Below are positions 34,001 through 41,004 of a DNA stretch of 64,000 nt, piece after piece. The notes under the pieces were generated by a model, which was not told where the DNA came from, did no database searches, and saw only the letters and a list, made by a program, of their open reading frames with translations. The position numbers were made by a program, and so were the translations under genes. Position 1 is the stretch's first letter, and each line of letters begins with the position of its first letter. Source of the DNA: JAAYVZ01 sp035384965 (GTDB taxonomy: Bacteria; Acidobacteriota; Thermoanaerobaculia; Thermoanaerobaculales; Thermoanaerobaculaceae); NCBI GenBank assembly GCA_035384965.1, contig DAOOJE010000010.1, positions 1 through 64,000 on the forward strand, read 5' to 3'.

Positions 34001-35760
34001 ACGTGAGCGGCACCACGTGCTCGGCCACGATCTCCAACGCGAGCACGTACACGTGGTGGGTGACGGCGAAAAACGCGGCCGGCTCGGCCCAGTCGGAGAC
34101 GCGGACGCTGGTGATCGGCACGCCGTGCGTGGCGCCGGCGGCGCCCACCAACCCGACGCCGGCCAACGGCGGCGTGGTCGCGCCGGGGAGCGTGACGTTG
34201 AAGTGGTCGGCCCCGGCTTCGGGTACGGCCCCCTTCACGTACGACGTCTACCTCGGTCCGACGAAGGCGTGCTCCGACCTCACCACCACGCAGTGCGTGG
34301 TCAACAACGTCCAGACCGGCTCGTTCTCCTGGTACGTCAAGGCCAAGAACGCCTGCTCGACCGGCGGGGTGCAGAGCGCCACGTGGTCGTTCTCGGTCTG
34401 CCAGGCCACTGCGGTGCCGGTGGTCGACTTCACGTGGACGCCGCGCGAGCCGGTGACGATCGGCGGCGTCGTCCAGGAGCAGCCGTACGTCGGTCAGACG
34501 GTCACCTTCGACCCCTCGGCCACCACCAACTACCCGACCGGCTGGGACTGGACCGACTTCAACACCCCGGTGCCGTGGATCCACTACACGGTCCAGAACC
34601 CGACGCACGTGTGGAACACGCCGGGCGACAAGATCGTGCGCCTGACCGCCACCAACTGTATCGGCAGCTCGCAGCAGGTGGCGAAGACGGTCAAGGTGTA
34701 CCCCGACATCCGGCCGGTGACGGCCACCTTCACCGTCACCGCCACCGACCCCAACCGCCCGCAGGAGGTCACGTTCACGGCCGCCACCGGGGTCGACCAG
34801 GGGGAGCCCAACGAGTTCACGTGGGACTTCGGCGACGGCACGACCGCGTCCGGCGCCGACAAGGCCACGGTGGTCCACAGCTACAAGTGCGGCGCGACAT
34901 ACCCGGTCAAGCTCACGGCCAGGCGGATCAAGAGCGGCTCGACGATCGTCTCGTCGCCCTCCACCCAGCAGGTGAGGGTGGGCGGTACCCTGTGCTCGCC
35001 GCAGTCGCTGCTCGTCGTGGACGTGGCGCGCAACCTGCCGGGGAAGAACGGCGCCTTGTGGAACACCGACCTCACGGTCTACAACCCGACTACAGAGGAA
35101 ATGATGCTCAAGATGGCGGTCAAGCGGCCGGACGGCTCGCCGCGCGAGGAGTCCCGGACGTTCTCGTTGCTGCCGAACGAGACGCTGTCACTCGAGCAGA
35201 TCCTCACCTACACCCAGATCGACTTCCAGAAGGCCTCGCTGTGGTTCTACCAGGCCGACCCGATCAACCGGGGCATGAAACCGCTGCCGGTGATCTCGGC
35301 CCGCACCCACACCGGTGCGGTGCCGCCGTACGACGACTTCGGCCAGTTCGTCATGGTGTACCCCGTGTACCAGGCGACCGACCGGAAGCTCACGCTGTTC
35401 ATCACCGGCTTGCGCCACAACGGCAAGACGGCGCAGCAGGCCGGGCAGGGGTTCCGCACCAACTTGACGATCGTCGAGCCGGCCGGCGGCCAGTGGAGCG
35501 CCGACGCCGTCAAGCTCACGCTCTACAGCGTCGACGACCCCAACTTCGTCAAGGAGCGACAGCTTTGGGCGGCCGGCAGGTATGCCTACTGGCAGAAGTC
35601 GATCGACGAGTTCTTCCAGGACGTGGCACCGGAGGACGACCTCGGCAGGATCATCCTCAAGATCGAGGTTGAGCCGGGCGCCTCGATCGCCTTCGGCTGC
35701 TCGCTCATCAACAACTTCACGAACGCCCCGATTTTCGTGCCGACCCAGACGCTCGAGTAG
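31006..35760 (+). CDS. Large secreted surface protein with Fn3-like and PKD domains
   Basis: A 1584-residue protein. A signal peptide (1-27) is followed by a beta-propeller-like region with LVIVD-type elements (about 40-440). Next come Ig-like segments (about 480-850) and three Fn3-like repeats starting near residues 858, 952 and 1040. Each repeat has the sequence YLGP or NLGP and a Cys pair (ACSSSSTSC, ICSNVSGTTC, ACSDLTTTQC). Two PKD domains start near 1139 and 1240 (EFTWDFGDGTTASG in the second). A C-terminal domain (about 1334-1584, LWNTDLTVYNPTTEE, WFYQADPINRG) ends the protein. No enzyme motif or LPxTG anchor is seen, so it is likely an adhesin or cell-surface scaffold. The start follows GAGGAGGT. 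Confidence 0.85.
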   Translation: MKQLKVCLPLLPALVVLLAPSGAVPAAGQTCVQPSTPPSPPAYWASSAPPQTVYECSDLMFHNRIARVSGQAGQPGLPKLVSVVGCDVVFSDVSGASPVKETSIKLWNYGNNDTHSNHYLSGVEILDGFPYVMLSHSNNGWVMGKIQMSGSGAVSTLSYVTHFKFGDSRPSPDAQAYGTKMWWGNDGRAYIVGMYLDKNIDDAAFKIADLGTGEQTPPFTIKSALPSSSLSSMFSTMKVGSTIYLLQWGRNGLYVHNVTNPSVPQLAAVHTDTPFKFPTKDYGPDYVWGPVVLNRGTDNAPQWRAYTYQRGGSKLYIIDLNNPLAPVVLAQATLPDGAASINSVASDGQLLVAHRLTPSSETLPGPQLTYYSVVDDSFQEIPSHFWWDKGRDRLGEEFAQEIAVWPGAGQYKVFAAARIRAYQSTVQASCLSMTPTAALGVARASGQTGTPGCTPGHPEAAKGFPGDVFTLTNGSTNGLLLESLEVRHPDQSVHDLTAQFGSGSMSWTSPAAGPLGEYTFTLRMRDAQQVLYTAQAYVQLCGDPTARLAITHVRAPGGNWAACTSCSWLAGYGVRLSAAGSDGHPVWSGSNPTWDVQYRPKDGSWSPAPETDYVNPGDGTLELTLNGIGDYKVGASVSYPYEELPVGTGDTTLHSGAVTAAFTAYQGGTQVVNNGTADRAKATALTFTGQPASGSTCVWAIAPAHWGGFSGACGSAASIPAGTLQKDQQYTLTLTASVSEPVADEAVATLVFTATEITGDFSWSPTTPNIGQTTTFTPLNLPTGVKRLRWEFGEEGCDPQAHPATLEVPCLAGCVAATFQFKTGGSKTVTLSASTDSVNFTPVATHSLTVNYAGSCVTCTPPSAPTNVVPQPGAQVGSGTVQFSWNPSTGTAPISYQVYLGPVAACSSSSTSCSTTISSPGTYSWTVRASNSCGNATSSATSFTVVSSGTAPSAPVLVSPANNANLPGGSVTFSWAASSGSQPITYDVNLGPLMKICSNVSGTTCSATISNASTYTWWVTAKNAAGSAQSETRTLVIGTPCVAPAAPTNPTPANGGVVAPGSVTLKWSAPASGTAPFTYDVYLGPTKACSDLTTTQCVVNNVQTGSFSWYVKAKNACSTGGVQSATWSFSVCQATAVPVVDFTWTPREPVTIGGVVQEQPYVGQTVTFDPSATTNYPTGWDWTDFNTPVPWIHYTVQNPTHVWNTPGDKIVRLTATNCIGSSQQVAKTVKVYPDIRPVTATFTVTATDPNRPQEVTFTAATGVDQGEPNEFTWDFGDGTTASGADKATVVHSYKCGATYPVKLTARRIKSGSTIVSSPSTQQVRVGGTLCSPQSLLVVDVARNLPGKNGALWNTDLTVYNPTTEEMMLKMAVKRPDGSPREESRTFSLLPNETLSLEQILTYTQIDFQKASLWFYQADPINRGMKPLPVISARTHTGAVPPYDDFGQFVMVYPVYQATDRKLTLFITGLRHNGKTAQQAGQGFRTNLTIVEPAGGQWSADAVKLTLYSVDDPNFVKERQLWAAGRYAYWQKSIDEFFQDVAPEDDLGRIILKIEVEPGASIAFGCSLINNFTNAPIFVPTQTLE

Positions 35761-35785
35761 CGGCCGGCCCGTACCGATGCAGGCG

Positions 35786-35811
35786 AGCGGCCCGCGGCAA
35801 CGCGGGCCGCT
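35786..35811 (+). terminator. Terminator-like hairpin after the surface protein gene
   Basis: Ten-base arms AGCGGCCCGC and GCGGGCCGCT enclose a 6-base loop, 25 bases after the stop. The downstream TTTGCT tail is short on T. Confidence 0.7.
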
Positions 35812-36129
35812 TTGCTCAGTGCGCCCAGCTCGAGCATCGACGCCGGGTGAGAGTGTCGAAGGGAGGAGGCGGCTCCGACCGATGCGCAAGGGCAGCCACG
35901 GTATCGATGGAACGGCCGTGGACGAGCTGTCGACCCGCTGCGAGCGGCCGGCAGGGCCCTCGATACTTTCAAGGCGAGACGACTGGAGCTGTCCCGTCGG
36001 AACCGGGGCCGCGGCGTGGCCGCGGGTGCCAGCTCCCCGGCGGCGAACCTCGCGCGGCGCCCTCAGCTCCACCTTGCGAACCGCCGGATGTGGACCCGCA
36101 CGTCCGGTGGTGTGAGGGGGGAGCGGCGG
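35812..36129. other. Gene-free stretch between convergent genes
   Basis: A 318-base GC-rich stretch between the surface protein terminator and the end of the membrane glycosyltransferase-like gene. Short open frames exist, but none has a ribosome site at usable spacing or the strong third-position GC of neighbouring genes. I see no RNA gene or repeat in it. Confidence 0.5.
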
Positions 36130-37659
36130 TCACCCACCGCCGCCCCCTGTCCCGGTTGGCGGCGTGGCGCCGGGGGCGGTGTCGCGGCAGACGTAGATCC
36201 ACTGAGCCTCGTCGGCAACGATGGTCGGCTCGCACGCCGCGACGAGTTCACACTGTGCCGCCCGCGACGCCAGCCGCGCCAGCGGCCGGTTGTGGAGCAG
36301 CACCGCGCCGCGTCCGGCGTCCAACGCCGCGGCCGCGTCGACGAGCGCCTCCTCGTGCAGGGTGTCCTGGGCAAGACGCGCGAGGTTCCACACCACGAAG
36401 CTGCCGCGGCTTCCGGTGGCCGGGAACAGCAGCGTGCGGCCGGGGAGATATGCCACCACGCCGGAGGCGGAAAAGTCGCACCCCGCCACGAGCGGCAGCC
36501 GGTCGAGCCCCTCGCGCTCGAGACGGAGTGCCGCACACCTCGCCCCGGAAAACGCCTCGCCAAGCTCCCACCGCACCGCCACGGCCGTGCCCAGGTCGGC
36601 GACGGCGAGCGCCGCGGCCACGGCCAGCTTCGCCGGACGCGAGTCGAACCTGGCGTCGGTTCCGGCGATCCACACCGCGACCACGGCGAGCACCCACAGG
36701 AACCCGGCGTGGCGAAGCGCGCCCGGGAACTTGAGATAGGCGAAGGCGAGCAGCGAGCCGCTCCCGGCCAGCCAGACCCAGCGCGCGGGCCGCGAGCGCC
36801 AGACGAGCCAGGCCACGCCGGCGACGAACCCGGCGATGGTCGAAAGCGCCAGCACGTCCCCGGTGTCGCGCCAGCGGAAAGGATGCGGCCCGGTCCGGAA
36901 CAGGGCCGAGCTGTTCCAGAAGTGGAGGTGGTTTTTGGGCAGCGGCAGCAGCGCGGCAGCGAAGTTCCTCGCGGTGTAGCCGGCCCGCTCGGCCTCCCAG
37001 CCGAGATGCCAGCCTCGTGCGTGCTCGTAGTCGGGCGGGGGCAGGCACTGTGCGACGGCGGCCGCGAGGGCTACAGCGATGATCAAAAGCGGCAGCGCCG
37101 CCCGCCGGGGCTGCCGGAGCCACATGCCGAGGGCGAGGGCGGGCGCCAGCACCATGCCCATCGGGGAAGCGTTGGCCGCGAGGGCGGCGGCGCCGGCCGC
37201 CCCCAGCGGCCGTTGCGTCTGGAGGCAGCGGGCGAACGCCAGCAGGCCCACGACCGTGGCGGCGTAGTTCCGGCTGATCACCCCGTACTCGAAAAACGGC
37301 AAGTACGAGAACACGACTGCCAAGCGCACCGGCAGCGGCAGCGCGGACCGGTGGAGGAGGAACGCCGCGGCGGCAGTGGCGAGCGCCCAGTGCAGAAGCT
37401 GCATCGCGCCGGGGCCCGCTCCCAGCCGCGCAAGTACGAAGAGCGCGAGGTGCCACAGCAGCGGGTGCCCCTCGTACCGCGTGTTGCGCCACAGCTCCCC
37501 GAGCGTTGCGGAGTCGCGGGCCAGCAGCCAGGCCTGCAATTCGTCCCGCCACATCTCGTGGGCGGCCATCACTGCTCCCAGGGCGAGAGCAAAGACCGCC
37601 GTGGCAAGCCACAGCCACGCGGCCTCGTGCCGGCCGCCGTGGAACCGCCTCGCATCCAT
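36130..37659 (-). CDS. Polytopic membrane protein, GT-C glycosyltransferase-like
   Basis: A 509-residue protein with about ten membrane helices and a soluble C-terminal region. The first extracytoplasmic loop has HEMWRDELQAWLLARDSA, an acidic D-E motif placed just after helix 1 as in GT-C transferases that use lipid-linked sugars; YEGHPLLWHLALFVLARLG follows, also typical. The C-terminal region (about 370-490) ends in a Gly/Pro-rich tail. It lies downstream of the Wzt and FkbM genes on the same strand, fitting envelope glycan synthesis. The sugar and acceptor are unknown. A plain membrane protein of the same fold without activity is the alternative. Confidence 0.72.
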   Translation of the reverse strand: MDARRFHGGRHEAAWLWLATAVFALALGAVMAAHEMWRDELQAWLLARDSATLGELWRNTRYEGHPLLWHLALFVLARLGAGPGAMQLLHWALATAAAAFLLHRSALPLPVRLAVVFSYLPFFEYGVISRNYAATVVGLLAFARCLQTQRPLGAAGAAALAANASPMGMVLAPALALGMWLRQPRRAALPLLIIAVALAAAVAQCLPPPDYEHARGWHLGWEAERAGYTARNFAAALLPLPKNHLHFWNSSALFRTGPHPFRWRDTGDVLALSTIAGFVAGVAWLVWRSRPARWVWLAGSGSLLAFAYLKFPGALRHAGFLWVLAVVAVWIAGTDARFDSRPAKLAVAAALAVADLGTAVAVRWELGEAFSGARCAALRLEREGLDRLPLVAGCDFSASGVVAYLPGRTLLFPATGSRGSFVVWNLARLAQDTLHEEALVDAAAALDAGRGAVLLHNRPLARLASRAAQCELVAACEPTIVADEAQWIYVCRDTAPGATPPTGTGGGGG

Positions 37660-37727
37660 GGCGAAACGGTACCACAGCGAGGGTTTACCGACCCGCGCGC
37701 GGGGCGACGCCCCGTCTCGCCGAGCCG

Positions 37728-38933
37728 CTACTCGCACTCCCAGACGTGGGGGACGTCCACGACCCCGGGCTCCCAGCGGCCGGCGGTCAGCTCGACCGCC
37801 CCGCGCACCACGACTTGGTCGTAAATGGTGAGCATACCCTCGTCGGCCGCCACGACCGTGAGGTCGAGGCGCCCGCGCCGGAACGGCCAGCGCTCGATGC
37901 GCAACCGCGCCACCTGCTCGCCGCGGGCCACCAGCGGCGCGACCCCGTCCCACATCGTCACGGCCGAAAAGAGGCAGGTGCCTTGCCGGTCCTCGAACGC
38001 GACGCCGAGGTGGACGGGTAGCCCGGAAACGCGGCGCGAGACCCGGATTTCCAGCGCCAGGGGGCGCCCCGGGACGATGTCCGTCTCCGGCTGGAGGCTT
38101 ACGCCGGCAATGCGGGCGAGCGGCGCCGCCGTCTCGTCCGTCGCCTGCGCCAGGTTGCGCTTGCCCTTGTGCCGGAGGTGCTCCTCGTACGCCTGGATGA
38201 CCTCGGGCGAGGGGCCCGCTGCTGCCACCTCTCCGTCGCGCAGCCAAATCGCGCGCTCGCAAAACCCCGCCACGAGGTACATCGCGTGGGAGCAAAAGAG
38301 CACGGTGCGGCCCTCCTCCTTGAAGCGCACCATGCGGTCCACGCACTTCTTCTGGAACGCGCCGTCGCCCACCGCCAAAGCCTCGTCCACGACCAGCACG
38401 CGCGGATCCACGTGCGTCGCGACCGCGAAGGCGAGCCGCGCCGACATGCCGGAGGAGTAGGTGCGCACGGGCTGGTCGATGAACTCGCCGAGCTCGGCGA
38501 AGGCCAGGATCTCGTCGAGCCGTCCGGCCATGGCGGAGGCCGGCACGCCGATGAGCGAGCCATACAGGGTCGCGTTTTCCCTGCCCGTGAACTCCGGATG
38601 AAAGCCGAGCCCCAGTTCGAGGATCGCCGACACCGGCGGCTCGACGCGGGCCGAGCCCTCGCTGGGCTCGGAAATGCCGGCCACGATGCGGAGCAGCGTG
38701 CTCTTGCCGGAGCCGTTGTCGCCGATGATCCCCATCGCCTCCCCTGCCCTCGCCTCGAGCGAGACGTCGCGCAAGGCGGCCTTGGTGGCCAGCGGGGCCG
38801 TGTGCCCGACCAGCGCCAGGAGGCGGTCCCGCCGACGGCGAAACAGCGGGTATCGCTTGTGGATCCCCTCCAGGCGAACGGTGATGTGACCGGTGTTCGA
38901 AGGTTCGGTTCCCACGGCGGCCCAGCCTACCAT
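37728..38933 (-). CDS. wzt: Polysaccharide export ABC ATPase with carbohydrate-binding tail (Wzt type)
   Basis: A 401-residue ABC ATPase. The Walker A loop GDNGSGKST is at 71-79, the signature YSSGMSARLAFA at 159-170, Walker B VLVVDEALAVGD at 179-190, and the switch His at 216 (CSHAM). KCVDRMVRFKEEG is a feature of the Wzt/TagH/KpsT group. A C-terminal beta domain (about 270-401, PVHLGVAFEDRQGTCLF) matches the position of the Wzt O-antigen-recognition domain. It energises polymer export through a Wzm-type permease, most likely the one at 26561. The ATG follows GGGGAG. It lies between an FkbM methyltransferase gene and a GT-C-like gene. Confidence 0.92.
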   Translation of the reverse strand: MVGWAAVGTEPSNTGHITVRLEGIHKRYPLFRRRRDRLLALVGHTAPLATKAALRDVSLEARAGEAMGIIGDNGSGKSTLLRIVAGISEPSEGSARVEPPVSAILELGLGFHPEFTGRENATLYGSLIGVPASAMAGRLDEILAFAELGEFIDQPVRTYSSGMSARLAFAVATHVDPRVLVVDEALAVGDGAFQKKCVDRMVRFKEEGRTVLFCSHAMYLVAGFCERAIWLRDGEVAAAGPSPEVIQAYEEHLRHKGKRNLAQATDETAAPLARIAGVSLQPETDIVPGRPLALEIRVSRRVSGLPVHLGVAFEDRQGTCLFSAVTMWDGVAPLVARGEQVARLRIERWPFRRGRLDLTVVAADEGMLTIYDQVVVRGAVELTAGRWEPGVVDVPHVWECE

Positions 38934-38962
38934 CTCCCCGGGTAGCCCGGAAATGGCGGCGG

Positions 38963-39886
38963 TCAGGCCCGGCGCGCCAGCAAGTTCGCGAACCAGCCGG
39001 GGCGCTCGCGCCGGGCGAGCGCGGCCCGGCAGGCCGCCCCTCCCCGGTGCACGACGCCGGCCTGTTCGTCGGCGAGTTCCAGCGGAGCGAAACCGTGCTC
39101 TTCGAGCCACTCGAGCAGGGCCGCCGGAGAGGCGCCGGCGGCCTCGAGGCACGCCGGGTTGACCTCCACCAGCACCGCCCGCGGGCGGTCGCCGCACACG
39201 AGGCCTGAAAGCCCTTGCAGGACTTCGAGTTCGGCGCCCTCGACGTCGATCTTGACGAAGTCGGGGGAAGCCGCCAGCAGGCGGTCGAGCCGCCGCTCCC
39301 GCACCACGACGGAGCCCACGCTCCGGGACAGCGGGTGGGGGTAGAAGGAGTGGGTGTCGCTCGAGTCGGAGAGCACGAAGGTCCGCTCCCGATCCTCGCG
39401 GCCGGCCGCCGCTTGCACGATCTCGACCGAACGCTCAGGGGCGAACTCGAGGTTGCGTGCGAGGAGCGAGGCGTTCTCCGGCGCGGGTTCCACGGCGACG
39501 ACGCGGCCCGCGGGCGCCACGAGCCTCGCCAGCAGCAGCGTGTAGAAGCCGACGTGCGCACCCACGTCCACGGCCAGCATGCCAGGCCGCACGAGGCGGC
39601 GGAGCCGGGCAATCGTGAGCCGGTCGAAGCGCCGGTCGAGGAACGCGAGCGCGAGGGGAAGCGGGACGCGCAGCGTCACGCCTTCGAGGCGGATCAGACA
39701 GGGGTCCCCCTGCGCCGCGAGCCTGGCGGCAACGCGGGCGCGCCCGCGCGCCGCAAGGCCTTCGCAGCGGCGCGCCAGCGCCGGGATCGGGCCGGACCTG
39801 CCGGCCATGGCGCGCAGTGCCGCAAGCCAAAGGCTGGGCAGGCGCACGGGCCGCTCGGCGCGGGCAGGGGGCGGTGCTGCAGTCAC
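38963..39886 (-). CDS. FkbM-family methyltransferase
   Basis: A 307-residue SAM-dependent methyltransferase. The SAM-binding motif is AVDVGAHVGFYTLLLARLV followed by GRVVAVEPAPENASLLARNL. The FkbM C-terminal signature DFVKIDVEGAELEVLQGL is present. FkbM enzymes methylate hydroxyls, often on sugars in O-antigens, glycolipids or natural products. Its place 29 bases ahead of wzt suggests it caps or decorates the exported glycan, a reaction known to set chain length in some Wzt systems. The first 60 residues are Arg- and Ala-rich with no clear domain. Confidence 0.9.
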   Translation of the reverse strand: MTAAPPPARAERPVRLPSLWLAALRAMAGRSGPIPALARRCEGLAARGRARVAARLAAQGDPCLIRLEGVTLRVPLPLALAFLDRRFDRLTIARLRRLVRPGMLAVDVGAHVGFYTLLLARLVAPAGRVVAVEPAPENASLLARNLEFAPERSVEIVQAAAGREDRERTFVLSDSSDTHSFYPHPLSRSVGSVVVRERRLDRLLAASPDFVKIDVEGAELEVLQGLSGLVCGDRPRAVLVEVNPACLEAAGASPAALLEWLEEHGFAPLELADEQAGVVHRGGAACRAALARRERPGWFANLLARRA

Positions 39887-39948
39887 GCCGGCACGATAGC
39901 AGACAGGGTTTGCGCGAGGTGCCGGGATGCCCGATACTGCCGCTGCTC

Positions 39949-41004
39949 ATGGTGGAAGCGCGTTCACGGCGGCCCGAGCACGCAGGAGCTGAGACGGCGG
40001 CGTCCGGTTCCGCCAGCGGTGCGAGCCGTGCGCCGGCCGGCCCGGGGGTACGGCTGCGACCGTATCGCGCCGGCGACGAGAGCGAGATCAACCGCGCGTT
40101 CAACGCCGCGTTCGGCCTCGCGAGGCCGCTTCCGGAGTGGCAGTGGAAGTTCGCCGACGGGCCGGAAGGCCGGTGGATCGTCGTCGGCGAGGACGCCTCC
40201 GGCGCCGTCGTCACGCACTTCGCCGCTCTGCCCGTCTGGCTGCAGGACGGCGGCCGCCGGGTGCTGGCCGGGCAAAACGTGGACGTGTTCGCGCTCCCCA
40301 GTGCCCGCTCGGGCCTCGGCGCCGCGCGTGCCTACCTCGAGACTGCCCGCTGCTTCTTCGCGCTCTTCGAGGCGCCGGAGCGGCTCGCCGTGTTGTTCGG
40401 CTTCCCCGGGCCGCGCAACGACCCGCTCGTCGTCGGGCGCCTCGGCTACCGGCCGGTGAGGCCTGTGGAGGTCTGGACGCGAGCCGCGGTCGTCCGGTGG
40501 CGCTGGCACCTCGGCCACGAGGTCGTCGACGAGGACCTCCCGCACCTCACCGACAGGCTGTGGGCGCGCGCCGCACACCGTTACCGGGTGGCCGCGGTGC
40601 GGGACGCCGCGTGGTACCGGCGCCGGTTTTGCGGTCGCCCGGGTGTGGAGTACCGGTTCGTCACCGCGTGGCGGCGGGGCGAGCCCCATGCCGTGGCGGT
40701 GTTGCGGGTGGGGGACGGCGTCCTCTGGGTGTGCGACCTCGTGTGGGACGGGGAGGACGACCGGTCCGTGCGCGCCATCGACGCGGCGGCGGGGGAGCTC
40801 GCCCGCCGGCACGGGTGCTCCCGTCTCGAGGCGTGGATGTCCGGCGACGCGCAGGCTGCCGAACTCCTGGCCGGGCTCGGGTGGCTGCGGCGTGGTCACG
40901 AGGCGGGGCTGCGCATGGTTGCCAGGGGCGTCGACCCCCAGCTCACGATCGACAGGCTCGCGGCGAGTTTCTACTTCACGATGGCGGACGCGGACCTGGT
41001 ATGA
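39949..41004 (+). CDS. GNAT-fold acyltransferase
   Basis: A 351-residue protein with a GNAT-like N-terminal region: RLRPYRAGDESEINRAFNAA, then beta strands WIVVGEDASGAVVTHFAALP and VDVFALPSARSGLGAARAYL, where the Gly/Arg-rich turn could bind acyl-CoA. A second GNAT-like half follows (AVLRVGDGVLWVCDLVWDGE, RLEAWMSGDAQAAELLAGLG). Two-domain GNAT proteins of this size transfer acyl or aminoacyl groups; the substrate is unknown. The ATG at 39949 is 62 bases from the divergent FkbM gene and lacks a clear ribosome site. It overlaps the next gene by ATGA. Confidence 0.78.
   Translation: MVEARSRRPEHAGAETAASGSASGASRAPAGPGVRLRPYRAGDESEINRAFNAAFGLARPLPEWQWKFADGPEGRWIVVGEDASGAVVTHFAALPVWLQDGGRRVLAGQNVDVFALPSARSGLGAARAYLETARCFFALFEAPERLAVLFGFPGPRNDPLVVGRLGYRPVRPVEVWTRAAVVRWRWHLGHEVVDEDLPHLTDRLWARAAHRYRVAAVRDAAWYRRRFCGRPGVEYRFVTAWRRGEPHAVAVLRVGDGVLWVCDLVWDGEDDRSVRAIDAAAGELARRHGCSRLEAWMSGDAQAAELLAGLGWLRRGHEAGLRMVARGVDPQLTIDRLAASFYFTMADADLV

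Noticed and set aside
31108..34878. A long open frame on the minus strand under the surface protein gene
   Set aside because: It is an antisense shadow produced by high GC in the real gene; its product is low-complexity Arg/Gly/Ala with no domain or ribosome site.
35847..36115. Short open frames in the gap after the surface protein
   Set aside because: The nearest GGAGGAGG is 13 bases from the ATG, and composition is unlike neighbouring genes.
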